DNA of 64,000 nt, taken from assembly GCF_050003625.1 (NCBI RefSeq), contig NC_134397.1, positions 226,114,537 through 226,178,536 on the forward strand. Direction: 5' to 3'. Source of the DNA: Haematobia irritans. Taxonomy: Eukaryota; Arthropoda; Insecta; Diptera; Muscidae. How positions within the stretch are numbered: position 1 is the first letter of the stretch; the number at the start of each line of letters is the position of its first letter. Below the pieces are notes generated by a model, which was given only the letters and a program-made list of their open reading frames with translations, was not told where the DNA came from and made no database searches. Shown piece after piece: positions 1-10,604 of the stretch. Made by a program: the position numbers and the translations under genes.

Positions 1-232
1 TATTTTTCAATTTCAATAACCCTCGTCCTTGTAAGAAATTTTCTCAAACAACAAATACATGGACAAATAGATGGATGAACGCTAAAGGCTAGATCAGCTC
101 AGGAGGTGAGCCTAAGTCGATCGATATATATTGCAAGGGACCTAATAAAAATATTTCTGATGGCAAATTTTCTTGCAAATCAAGGTTATTTACTATTCCC
201 TAACCACTATGTTCTTTAGGGTATAACTATGA
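1..232 (+). repeat. Family D element, eroded terminal part
   Basis: Bases 37-212 match the end of the family D copy near 63230-63400: AACAACAAATACATGGACA, then the GCTAGATC / GTCGATCG / TATATAT block and a final CTAACCACTATG. The repeat body lies off the left edge. Substitutions and small gaps mark it as old. Confidence 0.6.
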
Positions 233-759
233 GTATGGTCGCACCAAGCAAATCTGAGAATTATTTTTTTTTTACATCCAGCCTCTAAGATGGGGATATA
301 ATGAGTTGGCCAATCCGTTGGTGAGACATCGAAATATAAATTTCAGTTTATATAACTAAGTCCGTCAGCCTGTTCATCTATTGTGGCCACGCTACGACCT
401 TCAACACTGACTCCTTCGTGCTGAAATGTGATCGCTTCTGAAAAAGTTGCACGAAATTTCTTACAGCCGATTTAAATTTATTGCATAGGGAAATTCGCAT
501 TTGTATTCTTTGGATTCGCATTTGTAATCTTTGGTTTCAATTTGTAGAAAATATGACCCGATTATCCTTTCAACAAAAACAATAATAATCCCATTATGAA
601 TTTTCATATTCATTTTAATAACCCATCAATAATTTTAATTATCACACCACAAATTTTATGAAATACTTCTACACAAAATGAATTGTACTTTAATTTCTAT
701 TTACGTTTGTTTGTTCCTCTCATCTATTTATTTTTGTGTTTTTTTTTTCTTCTTTGCAG
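233..759. other. Intron sequence upstream of exon 1
   Basis: AT-rich sequence with no recognised gene or repeat. It ends with a long pyrimidine run (735-757) that serves as the polypyrimidine tract for exon 1. Confidence 0.5.
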
Positions 760-915
760 CTCATATGGTGCGTGTCGATGAATCTGGTTATCCGGTTACC
801 CACGAAGCTCGCAGTTTGGCAGAGAATCAAATGTACGAATTTTGGGTTTCTGCCTCAACTTCTGTTGGCGAGGGTGAGCCAACATCTGTGGTAGCACAGG
901 CCACAAACACACGTG
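760..915 (+). CDS. Dscam-like exon 1 of window: end of an FN3 domain
   Basis: An internal exon of 156 bp with acceptor TTTGCAG before 760 and donor GTAAGT at 916. It enters and leaves in phase 1. It encodes the C-terminal strands of a fibronectin III domain: residues LAENQMYEFWVSAST carry the conserved Tyr and Trp-like core, and GEGEPTSVVAQATNT is the usual G-strand end. By Dscam order this should be FN4, immediately before the membrane-proximal Ig domain. An upstream in-frame ATG at 678 lies in intron sequence and is not a start. Confidence 0.88.
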
Positions 916-1330
916 GTAAGTTGAAAAATTGAAATTCGATTTGATTTCATTGCCGTTTAAGTATTATTGTTTCAAAACACTCACACACACACACATGCAC
1001 ATACATATACACATATGCACACAGCTCTCAAACAATGTCGACATTGGATCCTTAATGAAATCTATGAATTGAAATCTATACAGATTCCATACAGAGTGTT
1101 AAACGTACGAGTATACATTTATGGACCTAACTGTTAGACATTCGTGTTGACGATTATGCGGTTGGAAATGAAATGAATGGGGTTTTGTATATTTTGCAAT
1201 GTTATTTCTTTAGTTTTTTTCTACCCATCATCATATAATGGTCATGGGGGCGTAATTTGTCATTCTGATGGGGGCGTAATTTTTCATTCATTTTGTAACA
1301 TACCGATAAATCGATTAAATAAATAAATTA
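916..1330. other. Intron with CA-type microsatellite
   Basis: Unique intron sequence. It holds a CACACA-rich microsatellite at about 980-1022. A short direct repeat of GGGGGCGTAATTT occurs at about 1246 and 1269. Confidence 0.5.
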
Positions 1331-2395
1331 TTGATGACATTTGCGATCGATTTAATGTCTACCTCGCTGATCTTACCAGTCATTTCACTGCAAGAAATTT
1401 GAGGATATCTCCCACCAAATCCTCAGACACACTATTCACTACATGGACGGTGGAAGTACGCAGGCAGTTGAATGTCAGAGTCGATGGCGAAACAATTCCG
1501 ACAACTAATTACTCAAGATTCTCGGGGTCACATTCGACAGCCTTCATAAGTCGTCCGCCCATGCCACTGCAATTTGTGATAAGCTCCGCGGTAGAAACAA
1601 GGTCCTCAAGTCGCTTGCCGGTAGCACTTGGGATGCGGACAAAGAAACCTTGTTAACTACATATAAGGCAATTGGCCGGTCAGTGGTGAACTATGTAGGA
1701 ATAACATACAGACCTGTCAGAACGCTGCCCTTAGAACCGCAACAGGATGTCTCCGCAGTACACCCCTGGATCACCTTCATGCGGGGACCAGGACATCCCA
1801 GTGCGTCGACACAATTACATGTTGTCAAAGCAGTACCTCTTGGGTTGCCATTGAAGTTGTCATCCGAATCACCATATTGTGGATAGACAACCTCCACCCA
1901 GGAATGTAAGGGTTGATCTTCACCTTCTAGAGCCCTAGATCCAGCGTTACAAAAGAGAGCCTCTAGATCAGGCAGCATACCAGACAGGTCTGAACAGGAT
2001 TCATGAGGATACTGTAGCTGAAGCGGTGAGAAGCTACAAGGTTAATCATGTTCTCGGAGTCCGACCGCCGCCCGTAGCACCGGAGGAAAGAGACCTCCCA
2101 CGGCAGACAAGAGTAGTTTTGGCCCAACTAAAATCAGGCAAGTGCAGCCGCCTCAATTCATATTTTTTCCGTGATTGATAGCAGCGTAGCTGACGTGTGC
2201 CCCATCTGTCATCAAGGGCCACATGACACTCGTCACCTTTTTGCTTGCCCAGCTAAGCCTACCCGTCTGGACACACCCCATCCTTGTCGCAGAGTTCCTT
2301 GATCTGGCTACCAGCTGAACTATACCAGCATAGAACAAAATGGATGAAACTACATTAAAAACTGTTACAACAACAACAACAATAAATAAATAAAA
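1331..2395 (+). pseudogene. Jockey-like LINE, 3' end of ORF2, broken
   Basis: Reading across frames, this region gives the thumb/C-terminal part of a non-LTR reverse transcriptase. Visible pieces are NVYLADLTSHFTARNLRIS, then SPTKSSDTLFTTW, DKETLLTTYKAIGRSVVNY and, near 2180-2270, the Cys/His pattern CPICHQGPHDTRHLFACP. This order is seen at the end of Jockey-clade ORF2. Frames change several times (near 1525, 1650, 1700-1900), so no protein can be made. It ends with a (CAA)n then (TAAA)n tail at 2369-2393, as expected for target-primed integration. The catalytic YxDD region is not in the fragment. Confidence 0.8.
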
Positions 2396-2840
2396 TATCG
2401 ATTTCCGAGCATACAAAGTATATGTATTCTTCATCCGGAAGAAATTATAAAACGATATCACCATGTCTACGCTACATTTTTTGTGTGGTCTATCAGATCA
2501 AGTTCGAAGATATATATCGATCCAGGTTTTGGTAGAGCCCCTATATAAACCCCATATTTGGGATTTTGAGCATATAGACATCTCAATTGTTAACTGATTT
2601 TCCTGAAACTGGAAATCATTAGGAATTTTAGGTCCGCAACCAGGTGTGCCGAATATAGTGCGCATTGGTCTATGTTTTGATATAGACCCATATATACCAT
2701 ATAAATCAAAAGGTATAAAGGGCCAAAAATAGCTGAACCAAATAATGTGCGAATGGGTCTATGTTTACATACTTCATATAGATAAATTTCCCGATACATT
2801 TTGAGACTCTAGACACCTCACTTTTAATCCGGTTTTGTTA
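2396..2840 (-). repeat. Family A element, degraded, reverse orientation
   Basis: It begins with the family A terminal block (ATCGATTTCCGAGCATACA, TATGTATTCTTCATC). It continues with reverse-strand unit pieces such as TGAAACTGGAAATCATTAGG and GTATAGACCCATATATAC. The divergence is high. It abuts the LINE tail directly. Confidence 0.55.
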
Positions 2841-2843
2841 ACT

Positions 2844-3331
2844 TTTTATTTCTATAGAAAATTTCAAAATTTCATTTCTATAGAAAATTTTTTCAACATT
2901 TGTTTCTATTAAAAATTTTGTCAACATTTTATTCGATAGAAAATTTTGTTAAAATTTTATTTCTGTAGAAAATTTGTTAAAATTTTATTTCTGTAGAAAC
3001 TTTAGTCAATATTTTAATTGTATAGAACATTTTGTCAAAATTTTATTTCTATAGAAAATTTTATCAAAATTTCATTTCTATAGAAAATTTTGTTAAAATG
3101 TTATTTCTATAGAAAATTTTGTCAAAATTTTATATCTATAGACAATTTTTTTAAATTTTATTTCTATAGAAAGATTTGTAAAAAGAATAGTTTGTCAAAA
3201 TTTTACTTCTTTAGAAAATATTGTAAAAATGCAATTTTCATAAAAAATGTTGTCAACATTTTATTTCTATTAAAATTTTGTCAAAATTTTATTTCTATAA
3301 AAATTTTTGTCAAAATTTCATTTCTATAGAA
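2844..3331 (-). repeat. 29-bp minisatellite array (array a)
   Basis: Tandem units close to TTTTATTTCTATAGAAAA + TTTTGTCAAAA, about 29 bp. Each is centred on the palindrome TTTCTATAGAAA. Units differ by scattered substitutions and small indels. Long open frames through it (Phe/Tyr/Lys/Ile-rich) are products of composition. Confidence 0.95.
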
Positions 3332-3682
3332 GGAAGCCACTGTGGTGCAATGCTTGGCATGCCTGCCTTGCATACAAAAGGTCGTGGGTTCGATTCCTGC
3401 TTCGACCAAACACCAAAAAGTTTTTCAGTGGTGGATTTTCCCACCTCAGTAATGCTGGTAACATTTCTGAGGGCTTCAAAGCTTCTCAAGTGGTTTCACT
3501 GCAATGTGAAACGCCGTTCGGACTCGGCTATAAAAAGGAGGTTACTTGTCATTGAGCTTAACATGGAATCGGGCAGCACTCAGTGATAAGAGAGAAGTTC
3601 ACCAATGGGGTATCACAAAGGACTGAATAATCAAAGTGAGCCTGATTCATCGGGCTGCCAGCTAACTTAACCCAACCTAACC
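3332..3682 (+). mobile_element. tRNA-derived SINE, copy 1
   Basis: A 351-bp SINE. The head is tRNA-like, with an A-box-like GTGGTGCAATGCTTGGCATG and B-box GGTTCGATTCC, and has TGC in the anticodon position (tRNA-Ala-like). The body follows (AAAAAGTTTTTCAGTGGTGG ... GAGCCTGATTCATCGGGCTG), then a 3' tail AACTTAACCCAACCTAACC. It sits inside the minisatellite; flanks TCTATAG/TCTATGG give an imperfect target duplication. Confidence 0.88.
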
Positions 3683-4073
3683 TCTATGGAAAATTTTGTT
3701 AAAATTTAATTTCTAAAGAAAATGTTTTATATCTAGAGAAAATTTTAACAATATTTTATTTGCATAGTAAATTTTGTCAACAATTTCTTTCTAAAGAAAT
3801 AGTTGTCAACAATTTTTTTCTATAGAAATATTTGTCAAAATTTTATTTCTATAGAAAATGTTGTCAAAATTTTATTTCTACAGAAAATTTTGTCAAAATT
3901 TTATTTCTATAGCAAATTTTTTTCAATATTTTATTTCTATTGAAAATGTTGTCAAAATTCTATTTCTATAGAAAACTTTGTGAAAGAAAAGTTTGTCAAA
4001 ATTTTATTTCTATTACAATTTTGTCAAAAGTTTATTTCTATAGAAAATGTTGTCAAAATTTCATTTCTATAGA
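3683..4073 (-). repeat. 29-bp minisatellite array (array b)
   Basis: Same unit and orientation as 2844-3331. It lies between the two SINE copies and is part of a roughly 742-bp duplicated block (see findings). Confidence 0.93.
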
Positions 4074-4427
4074 AGGAAGCCACTGTGGTGCAATGCTTGG
4101 CATGCCCGCCTTGCATATAAAAGGTCGTGGGTTCGATTCCTGCTTCGACCAAACACCCAAAAAGTTTTTCAGTGGTGGATTTTCCCACCTCAGTAATGCT
4201 GGTGACATTTCTGAGGGCTTCAAAGCTTCTCTAAGTGGTTTCACTGCAATGTGGAACGAAGTTCCGACTCGGCTATAAAATGGAGGTCCCTTGTCATTGA
4301 GCTTAACGTGCAATCGGGCAGCACTCAGTGATAAGAGAGAAGTTCACCAATGTGGTATCACAATGGACTGAATAGTCTAAGTGAGCCTGATACATCGGGC
4401 TGCCACCTAACTTAACCTAGCCTAACC
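4074..4427 (+). mobile_element. tRNA-derived SINE, copy 2 (duplicate of copy 1)
   Basis: It has the same head, body and tail as copy 1 and shares its unusual A-box GCTTGGCATG. Both flanks match those of copy 1 (TTTCATTTCTATAGAAGG on the left, CCTCTATGGAAAATTTTG on the right). It arose by segmental duplication, not a separate insertion. Confidence 0.88.
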
Positions 4428-5356
4428 TCTATGGAAAATTTTGCTAAATTTTATTTCTAAAGAAAATGTTTTATATCTAGAGAAAATTTTATCAATATTT
4501 TATTTGGATAGAAAATTTGGTCAACAATTTTTTTCTAAAGAAATATTTGTCAAAATTTTATTTCTATAGAGCATGTTGTCAAAATATTATTTCTAGAGAA
4601 AATTTTTCAAGAGTTTATTTCTATAGAAAATGTTGTCAAAAACGTTTTCTAAAGAAAAATTTGTCCAAATTTTATTTCTATTAAAAATTTTGCCAAAATT
4701 TTGTCAAAATTGTGTTCCTACAGAAAATTTTGTCAACATTTTATTACTATAGAAAATTTTGTTAAAATGTTATTTCTGTAGAAAATTTATTAAAATTTTA
4801 TTTTTGTAGAAATTTTTGCCAATATTTTAATTGTATAGAAAATGTTGTCAAAATTTTATTTCTATAGAAAATTTTGTGAAAATTTTATTTCTCTAGAAAA
4901 TTTTGTCGAAATTTTATTACTATTGAAAATTTTATCAAAATTTTATTTCTATAGAAAATGTTGTCAAAACTTTATTTCTACAGAAAATTTTGTCAAGATT
5001 TTATTTCTATAGAAAATTTTGTCAAAATTGTATGTCTATAGAAAGTTTTATCGAAATTTTAATTCTATAGAAAATTTTGTTAAAATTGTATTTCTATAGA
5101 AAATTTTGTCAAAATTTTATTCCTACAGAAAATTTTGTTAAAATGTTATTTCTGTGGAAATTTTGTTAAAGTTTTATTTTTGTAGAAACTTTTGTCAATA
5201 TTTTAATTGTATAGAAAATTTTGTCCCAAGTTTATTTCTATAGAAAATTTTGTCGAAATTTTATTTCTATAGAAAATAGTGTCAACATTTCATTTTTATA
5301 CAAAATTTTGTCAAAATTTTATTTCTATAGAAAATTTTATCAAAATTTCGTTTCTA
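4428..5356 (-). repeat. 29-bp minisatellite array (array c)
   Basis: About 930 bp of the 29-bp unit in the TTTATTTCTATAGAAAATTT orientation. It stops at a TA used as the target of the element at 5357-7006. Confidence 0.95.
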
Positions 5357-5632
5357 CACTGTTAAAAAAATATGTTTTTCATATGTTCCGATATAAACAA
5401 AATGTGTTTCGGACACAATTTTAAAACGCAATATGTTTAAGTGCAAACATGTATTGTTCCTAAACTCACACTGAATATTTGGGGCATCTATGTTAATGTG
5501 TTAGAATATATTATGTGGGGCATGAATGTTTCATAAAAATCATATGTGTGAATGCAAACATATATAAATTTACAAATTTCGACTAAACATACATATGTTG
5601 TGATATTTTATTCAAAGCGACAGAGAGAATAC

Positions 5633-5858
5633 ACGCAGAGAAGGAATATGATCACCTCAAACATGTTTTAAGAGCATGTAACATGTTTGTCACTAAAATG
5701 TTATTTTCTCGTCAAATATAACCTTCTTGCCGAAATCAGATACATGATTTCCGATAAAATAACATGGTTGCGAAAACCATGTTACATGGTCACCACACAA
5801 AAATAACATTTTGCTCTTAAAACATGTTTGAGGTGATCATATTCCTTCTCTGGGTGTA
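5633..5858. mobile_element. MITE with ATGATCACCTC inverted repeats, copy 1
   Basis: The ends are CACGCAGAGAAGGAATATGA and its inverse, extending about 45 bp inward through TCACCTCAAACATGTTTTAA. The centre holds smaller inverted motifs (ACATGGTTGCGAAAACCATG). There is no coding capacity. Two more copies lie at 40072-40557. Confidence 0.82.
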
Positions 5859-6437
5859 TAGAGAAAGAAATAGAGATGGAAACCGGGAGAGTTGACAAAA
5901 GATATCAACATAACACAGCGAAAGAATCAAAAGAGAACAATTTCTGTGAAACCACTTGTACGTTGTTTCGGAAAACTGTCTTATGATAAGGCCAAACATT
6001 TGATATGCTTAAGTCTAAATATTATTTAATTTGAATAAAGAGAATGGACATTCGGAGCCAAGAGAATAGACATTTGCATATGTTTTCGCCTTGAGAGCAG
6101 CATTTTATGTATGTGTGGACATGTGTTTTATTTATCATTTTGGCATTATGGGCAAAATTTTTGTCTTGGTTCTTTAAAAGGAATCAGGGGTCTTCAAAAA
6201 ATAACGAACGGGCGCTATACTCTTTTTAGAGTTGGGACAATAAAATGATATAAGGAAGAATTAGTGAAAAATTACACAGTAAAATATATAAAAACAACGT
6301 TTTGTTCCTCTTTATTAATAAGTAGTCCACGAGGAGTTGACGGACACCTTCAAATATAAAAGTGGGCTTTAAGTTCGACTTTTGCAGCTAATATAATATT
6401 ATAGTATAAATATAAATGTTTAAATTAAAAAAACCAA

Positions 6438-6519
6438 AAAAGTGTTCGGTCGGAGCAGGAATTGAACCCACGACCCTTTGCATGCAGGGCAGACATGCTA
6501 ACCGCTGCTCCACGTGGCA
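6438..6519 (-). mobile_element. SINE head fragment, reverse orientation
   Basis: The reverse complement reads as the tRNA-like head: GGAGCAGCGGTTAGCATGTC, then GGGTCGTGGGTTCAATTCC (B box) and GTCGGTCCGA-type 3' edge reading GACCGAACAC. Only the tRNA-related part is present; the SINE body is missing. Confidence 0.65.
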
Positions 6520-6629
6520 AATAAAAGTATGTTTCTGTTAAATAATATTATGTTTGCATGGGCTCGTGGGCGCTGCTATATAAATGTAACTTATAACGAT
6601 AATTATCTACTGATGACTATAACAGCAAC

Positions 6630-6705
6630 GTATTCCAGTGGATAGTGTGTTGGCTTACAAACTGTATGGTCCTCGGTTCGATTCTCTGTGCAGGCGAAAG
6701 GTAAA
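6630..6705 (+). mobile_element. tRNA-like sequence of a different SINE type
   Basis: CCAGTGGATAGTGTGTTGGC resembles an A-box region and CTCGGTTCGATTCTC a B box, spaced as in a tRNA, with TTACAA around the anticodon position. The acceptor stem does not pair convincingly and it lies inside a mobile element. I read it as a SINE head or tRNA relic, not a functional tRNA. Confidence 0.45.
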
Positions 6706-7008
6706 ATTTAAAAAATTTACAAAAGTGAATAATTTCTTCAACATTATTTGTATTACAGAAAAAGGTGCCAAGAACTAAAATATTTCGTGGAAGTGAAAAT
6801 TACGAGTATGTTAGGCAATGAGCACAATCGTCTTTGGGAAAAATTGTTCCAAGCATACAATATTTTTGGGCTCAAAATGCTTCCAAACATATAATATATT
6901 CATATAAAACAAACATATTAATGTTTCGGCAGTATCCAATAATATATGTGCTTCCAGCAAAATAGGTTTGGAACATATGTTAAAGAAGCGATTTTTTTTG
7001 AAGGTGTA

Positions 7009-7575
7009 TAGAAAATTTTGTTAAAATTTTATTTCGATAGAAAATTTTGTCAAAATTTTAATTCTATAGAAAACTTTGTCAAAAGAAAATCTAGTCAAAA
7101 TTTTATTTCTATTATTATTTTGTCAAAATTTTTGAATTATAATTTTGCCAAAATTTTATTTCTATAGAAAATTTTATCGAAATTTCGATTCTATAGAAAA
7201 TTTTGTTAAGATTTTATTTCTATATAAAATGTTTTATATATACAGAATTTTATCAATATTTTATTTGTATAGAAAATTTTGTGAATAATTTTTTTATAGA
7301 AATATTTGTCAAAATTTTATTTCTATTAAAAATTTTGTCTAAATTTTATTTCTATAGAAAATGTTGTCAAAATTTTATTTCTATTTTCTGTAGAAAATAT
7401 TATTTCTGTTTATCAAAATTTTATTTCTATAAAACATTTTGTCAAAATTTTATTTCTACAGAACATTTTGTCAAAATATTATTTCTGTTTATCAAAATTT
7501 TATTTCTATAGAAAATTTTGTCAAAATTGTATTTCTATAGAAAATTTTGTCAAAATTTTATTTCTATAAAGAATT
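7009..7575 (-). repeat. 29-bp minisatellite array (array d)
   Basis: Continuation of array c beyond the 5357-7006 insertion, same unit and orientation, with several truncated units. Confidence 0.93.
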
Positions 7576-7850
7576 AAAGTACCTGTTGGTTAGAGAGGAA
7601 TGTTTCGTACATTCTACCAAAACATCAAAAATTCAACCAATAGTAAAAATCTACCATTTTTTGGTGGCAACCGTGCTGTAGAGTCAACTCCGGGTAATAT
7701 AACAAAATCTCATTTTAATACCACTAATTTGTAATTCTATTTTGGAGGCTACCAAAAATGGATCGATATAAATTATCTTATTTTTTTGTGTATGCAAAAA
7801 GCTCTAAATTTCACATTTGATTCCAATTGAAATCATAGTGGCTCCTATGT
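7576..7850 (+). repeat. Dispersed repeat, copy 1 (GTACATTCTACCAAAAC type)
   Basis: Sequence such as TTAGAGAGGAATGTTTCGTA and ACATCAAAAATTCAACCAAT recurs in reverse complement, broken by insertions, at about 39985-40750. The ends are not defined. Confidence 0.5.
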
Positions 7851-8073
7851 TTAACCCTTTCACTACCGAAATAAACCTAATGTTAAAAATTTTAATTTTT
7901 TTGCTTTTTACTTGTTGTAACATGTAGAACAAAAATTGTAATTTTGAGGACCTACCTCAATTACTTCAAGAGCTATATGAGTTTGTTCCGAAAACTTGAT
8001 TCTTAAATTGTGACCAAATGGCCTTACGAAAATAAGCGCTTTTTGGCCTATAATATCTTCCAAAGCGTAAAAA

Positions 8074-9792
8074 CAAGTATATACAGCAGTAAGTTCGGCC
8101 GGGCCGAATCTTAAATACCCACCACCATGAACCAAATATTAGGGTTTCCTTTGAAATTTCAGGAGGGCTTGAGGACTTGAGGACACTTCCCGAAGATAAA
8201 TTTAAAGATTTCGCCTATGAAGACTATATCAGATTCTGGATTTATAAGAACCATTTTTGTTTGAGTCTTAGAGGAATCATTAACATCTCTTGTAAGTGTG
8301 CAAGAAAATTATAAAATAACGTCTTGATTTGAAATCTTAAATCTGTAGAAGTAAAATCTGGAAATTTTTCATTGAGTTTCAAGCAATTTTCATGATCAGT
8401 GCGCCTTCTACACCCTCAAGAAGTGAAGTCGGTCTATATGGAGGCATTACCAAATGGACCAATAAAAACTTAATCCGATACACGTTTTTGTGAGCCTAAA
8501 ATACCAGAATATTTAAAATTTCAGGCAAATCAGATAAAAACTATGGTTTCTAGAAACCCAAGGAGTTAAATCGGGAGATCGTTCTTATGGGGGCTATACT
8601 AAAATATGGACCGATACTCACCATTTTCGGCACACCTCTTTGTGACCCGAAAATACCTCTAGATTTCCAATTTCAGGCAAATATGATAAAAACTTCGGAT
8701 TCTAGAAGCCCAAGAAGTAAAATTGGGAAATCGATCTATATGGGGGCTATACCAAAATATGGACCGATACTCACCATTTTCGGCACACCTCTTTATGGTC
8801 CTAAAATACCTCTAGATTTCCAATTTCAGACAAATTGGATAAAAACTACGGTTTCTATAAGCCCAAGACCCCAAATCGGGAGATCGGTCTATATGGGGGC
8901 TATACCAAAATATGGACCGATACTCACAATTTTTGGCACACGTATTTGTGGTCCTACAATACCTCTATATTTCCAATTTCAGGTAAATTTAATAAAAACT
9001 GCGATTTCTATAAGCCCAAGAAGTAAAATCGGGAGATCGGTCTACATGGGGGCTATACCAAAATATGGACCGATACCCACAATTTTTGGCACACATATTT
9101 GTGGTCCTACAATACCTCTAGATTTCCAATTTCAGATAAATTGAATAAAAACTGCGGTTTCTATAAGCCCAAGAAGTAAAATCGGGAGATCGGTCTAAAT
9201 GGGAGCTACACCAAAATATGGACCGATACTCACAATTTTTGGCACACGTATTTGTGGTCATACAATACCTCTAGATTTCCAATTTCAGGTAAATTCAATA
9301 AAAACTGCGGTTTCTATAAGCCCAAGAAGTAAAATTGGGAGATCGGTCTATATGGGGGCTATACCAAAACGTGGACCGATACTCACCATTTTTGGCACAC
9401 CTCTTTATGGTCATAAAATACGTCCAGATTTCAAATTTCAGGCAAATTGGATAAAAACTACGATTCCTATAAGCCCAAGACCCAAATCGGGAGGTCGGTT
9501 TATATGGGGACTATATCAAAACCTGGACCAATATAGCCCATCTTCGAACTTGACCTGCCTGCAGACAAAAGACGAGTTTGTGCAAAATTTCAGCACGATT
9601 GCTTCATTATTGAAGACTGTAGCGTGATTACAACAGACAGACAGACAGACGGACATCGTTATATCGTCTTAGAATTTCTCCCTGATCAAGAATATATATA
9701 CTTTATATAGTCGGAAATCGATATTTCGATGTGTTACAAACGGAATGACAAACTTATTATACCCCCGTCACCATTCTATGGTGGTGGGTATA
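8074..9792 (+). repeat. Family A element with six 153-bp tandem units
   Basis: The left end reads CAAGTATATACAGCAGTAAG then the palindrome TTCGGCCGGGCCGAA. Tandem units start at ATGGGGGCTATAC-type sequence at 8587, 8740, 8893, 9046, 9199 and 9352, a strict 153-bp period. The right end is (CAGA)n, GGACATCG, AATATATATACTTTATATAG, TGTTACAAACGGAATGACAA and a terminal hairpin around CACCATTCTATGGTGGTGGG. The open frames 8587-9144 (185 aa) and 9199-9627 (142 aa) follow the 51-codon repeat; the unit at 9199 is separated by a stop. Confidence 0.85.
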
Positions 9793-9901
9793 AAAATACA
9801 AAAATACAAAAAACAAGAACAGGAAAAAATCAGATATAGTTTTTCTATGAATGTCCATTTACTAGAGACATACTGTAGAAAAATGATATCAAAATTTCGT
9901 A

Positions 9902-10230
9902 TTTATACCCACCACCATAGAATGGTGACGGGGGTATAATAAGTTTGTCATTCCGTTTGTCCATGTTTTGGTATAGCCCCCATATAGACCGATATCCCGA
10001 TTTTACTTCTTGGGCTTCTAGAATCCGAAGTTTTTATCCAATTTGCCTGAAATTGGAAATCTAGAGGTATTTTCTTATAAATCCAGAATCTGAAAAAACC
10101 TCATAGGTGAACTCTTTAAATTTATCTTCGGGAAGTGTCCTCAAGCCCTCCTGAAATTTCAGAGGAAACCCTAATGGTGGTGGGTATTTAAGATTCGGCC
10201 CGGCCGAACTTATTACTGTATATACTTGTT
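9902..10230 (-). repeat. Family A element, short internally deleted copy
   Basis: It carries both family A ends in reverse orientation (TACCCACCACCATAGAATGG at left; GATTCGGCCCGGCCGAA and TGTATATACTTG at right) with only about one 153-bp unit between. It faces the 8074-9792 copy across a 110-bp gap, so the pair is inverted. Confidence 0.8.
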
Positions 10231-10604
10231 TTGGTTTATAAAAATGCATTTTAATGTTCACCAATATGGAAAATATTAATAGAATATTTAGATTAAAGCT
10301 GCTACTTTAAAATAACATCGACAAATAAATCGAAACTAGGTGTGAAAATAGAGTTTAGTGTCATTTTCAAATGTTCTCCTAAGTGGGCATCGGTAGTCAA
10401 AGGGTTAATAAAGTATACTCCCATACACACTCCCATAGACACAAATATAAGCCAATTGTAAATTTCTATTTCATTTCATTTGTTTTTTTGCTGAGGTCAT
10501 TTTTCAATTGTTTCCGCTTAACAGAGGCCGAGTACACTTATACTCCTTCACAGAGCGAAAGATATTTGATTACATCCTTTTTCGCACTTTTGTTTTATTT
10601 TTAG

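Larger units (their letters stand above)
5357..7006. mobile_element. TA-flanked nonautonomous DNA element rich in CATATG
   Basis: The left end CACTGTTAAAAAAATATG and right end AAAAAATTTT-type run followed by GAAGGTG are loosely inverted. They are flanked by TA on both sides (5355-5356 and 7007-7008), and removing the insert restores the minisatellite unit TTTCTATAGAAAA exactly. The interior repeats CATATGTT-type motifs, holds two smaller insertions (5633-5858; 6438-6519) and a tRNA-like sequence (6630-6705). No transposase is visible. Confidence 0.65.
7851..10408. mobile_element. piggyBac-type nonautonomous element carrying two family A copies
   Basis: TTAA at 7851-7854 and 10405-10408 flanks inverted ends CCCTTTCACTACCGA and (inverted) CCCTTTGACTACCGATG. 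TTAA duplication plus a CCCTTT terminus is the piggyBac signature. The own sequence is short (7855-8073 and 10232-10404). The rest is family A (8074-9792 and 9902-10230). No DDD transposase is present. Confidence 0.75.

Noticed and set aside
678..759. ATG at 678 as a gene start
   Set aside because: The stretch 678-759 is intronic with a strong polypyrimidine tract and CAG at 759; the protein family requires upstream exons.
1691..2464. Reverse-strand frames in the 1331-2395 region
   Set aside because: The forward strand gives a recognisable Jockey-type ORF2 end in pieces; the reverse frames show no domain.
3090..3329. Open frames rich in Phe, Tyr, Lys and Ile within the minisatellites (also 7203-7511, 26828-27181, 18214-18465 and others)
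   Set aside because: They are translations of the 29-bp unit in shifting frames, with no start context, domain or conservation; an AT-rich repeat without stops gives them automatically.
3340..3405. tRNA genes at SINE heads (also 4082, 53686, 60171)
   Set aside because: A and B boxes are present, but the arms do not form a proper cloverleaf and each is followed by the SINE body and a CCTAA tail.
8587..9144. 185-aa frame in family A taken as an ordinary protein-coding gene
   Set aside because: It is a run of three and a half copies of a noncoding-looking 153-bp unit, interrupted by a stop in the unit before 9199, without promoter or splice context. I list it as a repeat and discuss the periodic frame separately.
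916..10604. Cluster of mutually exclusive Ig exons as in Dscam1
   Set aside because: No second Ig-like or FN3-like exon candidate was seen in this or the other long introns; they hold only repeats and unassigned DNA.
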